From the NCBI RefSeq assembly GCF_000765475.1, contig NZ_JRHO01000009.1:62001-126000 (forward strand): a stretch of DNA of 64,000 nt, read 5' to 3'. The stretch is from Methanococcoides methylutens (GTDB taxonomy: Archaea; Halobacteriota; Methanosarcinia; Methanosarcinales; Methanosarcinaceae). Position 1 is the stretch's first letter. Every line of letters starts with the position of its first letter. Below the pieces are notes generated by a model. It was not told the origin of the DNA, did no database searches, and worked only from the letters and a program-made list of their open reading frames with translations. This document shows positions 62,742 through 64,000 of this stretch, one piece after another. The position numbers were made by a program, and so were the translations under genes.

Positions 62742-63197
62742 TTGGCAAAAGTTATCATTTATCCAACAAACAGCCTTATCCTTTCCGACATGGTCGAGAG
62801 ATTCGGGCATGAGCCTCTTGCTATGATGGAGAAGATACGCGAGAAGATCACTACTGTAGGTGTGGATTCTCCTCCTTTGAACATAACTCCTGAGGGGCCA
62901 AAGCATGGTCTGAAATATGCAGCTGTGGAAGTTCCGGCAGGTGTTAGGGGCAGGATGTCTATCATTGGTCCGCTGATCGATATTGCGGAAGCTGCAATTA
63001 TTGTCGGTGATGCATCCATAAGCTTTGGCTGCATGGGATGTGCACGTACAAATGAGCTGACGAAGTTTCTCATAAGGGAGAAGGACATTCCTGTTCTTGA
63101 AATACAATATCCTCATACAGAAGAGGAAGGAAAGGCTTTCGTGTACAATATAGCAGAGTTTTTGAAAGCCCTGCCAACAGGAAGTGATGATGAATGA
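62742..63197 (+). CDS. mmp5: Methanogenesis marker protein 5
   Basis: This 151-residue protein starts at TTG 62742 (MAKVIIYPTNSLILSDMVERFGH) with GAGGTG upstream. It has GCMGCARTNELTKFLI, a two-cysteine pattern shared by Mmp5. Its position between mmp6 and mmp15 is the usual order in Methanosarcinales. The end overlaps the next gene by 4 bases. Confidence 0.9.
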   Translation: MAKVIIYPTNSLILSDMVERFGHEPLAMMEKIREKITTVGVDSPPLNITPEGPKHGLKYAAVEVPAGVRGRMSIIGPLIDIAEAAIIVGDASISFGCMGCARTNELTKFLIREKDIPVLEIQYPHTEEEGKAFVYNIAEFLKALPTGSDDE

Positions 63198-64000
63198 GTG
63201 AAAAAGATCAGGTATTGATAGCACTTGTTTCCTGTGGAAGCGAGTATGCAGGTGTTCAGAAAGAGCTGGAAAGTGCTGCAAGCAGACTGAATGCGAAGCT
63301 GGTCTACCCTGAGATGGATGTCGCATCACTTGACACGATAGGGATGGAGTTCGGCCTTGAGGTCGCAAGTCCTGACCTGAAACTTATGATGGCAAGGGCA
63401 AAAGCAGTGGTAGAAGGTGTTGCCAAGGTTGATGGTGTGTTCGTGACATCATGTTTCCGCTGTGCAGAAGCTGCTATTGTCAGGAATGAGATCCGCAGGT
63501 ATATCTTCCAGAACTCAGGGCTTCCTGTTATCAGTTATTCATTTACTGAACGTACTACGGCAGCAACTTTGCTGACCCGTCTTGAAGCACTTACTACCAT
63601 TGCAAGAAGGAAGCACTTACTTGCCAGGGAACATCAGGTAGGTATCACCGCAGGTATCGATTCCGGTTCGACCACAACTAAAGCAGTTGTAATGAAGGAT
63701 GATGAGATCATTGGTGAGGGCTGGGTCCCGACCATCAAGGTCCTTGAAAGTGCGGATACTGCTCTGCAGCAGGCACTGGACCAGGCAGGATTGAAGAGGG
63801 AAGACATCCAGGCAATAGGTACTACCGGGTACGGTCGTTTCCTGATAGGTGAGCATTTCAATGCTGATCTTGTGCAGGAAGAGATCACTGTGAACTCAAA
63901 AGGTGCCGTCTATCTTGCAGGCAAGCAACAGGGTAGTGCAACAGTTATCGATATTGGCGGAATGGACAACAAGGCTATATCCGTACAGGACGGTATTCCT
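63194..64000 (+). CDS. mmp15: Methanogenesis marker protein 15, 3' end outside window
   Basis: From ATG 63194 the frame is open to the window end (269 codons). The first part has VSCGSEYAGV and TSCFRCAEAAI with paired cysteines. Then comes a BadF/BcrA-type ASKHA ATPase start, GIDSGSTTTKAVVM, and TTGYGRFLIGEHF, VIDIGGMDNKAI. This is Mmp15, an ATPase-activator-like partner in MCR activation. The rest lies beyond the edge. Confidence 0.92.
   Translation, partial: MSEKDQVLIALVSCGSEYAGVQKELESAASRLNAKLVYPEMDVASLDTIGMEFGLEVASPDLKLMMARAKAVVEGVAKVDGVFVTSCFRCAEAAIVRNEIRRYIFQNSGLPVISYSFTERTTAATLLTRLEALTTIARRKHLLAREHQVGITAGIDSGSTTTKAVVMKDDEIIGEGWVPTIKVLESADTALQQALDQAGLKREDIQAIGTTGYGRFLIGEHFNADLVQEEITVNSKGAVYLAGKQQGSATVIDIGGMDNKAISVQDGIP

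Overview
The window is chromosomal DNA of a methanogenic archaeon, most likely a member of the Methanosarcinaceae (Methanococcoides/Methanolobus type). The methanogen call rests on the methyl-coenzyme M reductase activation ATPase AtwA followed by methanogenesis marker genes 3, 6, 5 and 15 at the right end. Archaeal translation and tRNA genes support it: ABCE1, aIF5A, deoxyhypusine synthase and class I lysyl-tRNA synthetase. So do TATA-box promoters with short or absent leaders. The genus is inferred from overall protein character, not from a marker gene. I see no rRNA, tRNA, CRISPR array or insertion sequence.

Layout. 0-3 kb: an ABC-2 exporter with a NEW3-type surface protein between permease and ATPase. 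3.1-8 kb: an accessory region of small secreted and membrane proteins, with a partial tandem duplication, a gene remnant and a promoter module present three times. 8-18.5 kb: housekeeping genes (MetF-like, ThiC, CofE-like, thioredoxin, a metallo-beta-lactamase RNase-like protein, ABCE1, HisF, MazG-like) and two membrane or surface proteins. 18.5-23.6 kb: one very large secreted metalloprotease carrying S-layer-type domains. 23.9-29.3 kb: U32 protein, nucleotide hydrolase, BofA-like protein, methyltransferase, LysRS. 29.4-32.2 kb: a hairpin-rich spacer and polyamine/hypusine genes. 32.2-35 kb: iron regulator and FeoB. 35-42.9 kb: a TPD-motif nuclease with a glycosylase, Prs, MoaC, a 59-residue protein, NAD(P)H-hydrate repair, a TrkA-N/DHH protein and a cysteine-cluster protein. 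42.9-53.2 kb: LeuC/AksD, CBS proteins, HisE, NOG1-like and Era-like GTPases, aminotransferase, hexuloisomerase, PhoU-like regulator, Pcm. 53.2-54.5 kb: agmatinase and aIF5A. 54.8-57 kb: a matrixin protease and a sensor kinase interrupted by one in-frame amber codon. 57-64 kb: nuclease, HAD phosphatase and the MCR-activation operon.

Two separated loci together cover arginine to agmatine (PvlArgDC), agmatine to putrescine (agmatinase), aIF5A and its hypusine modification (deoxyhypusine synthase), plus a PLP decarboxylase of unknown substrate co-transcribed with deoxyhypusine synthase.

The observations I rate highest are the in-frame TAG in the response regulator/PAS/histidine kinase gene (a pyrrolysine or readthrough candidate), the protease fused to S-layer duplication domains, the promoter module with duplicated secreted-protein cassette at 3-7 kb, the archaeal homologue of the TPD-motif nuclease overlapping a Lys-to-Glu EndoIII-type glycosylase, and several palindromes upstream of the iron regulator and of atwA.
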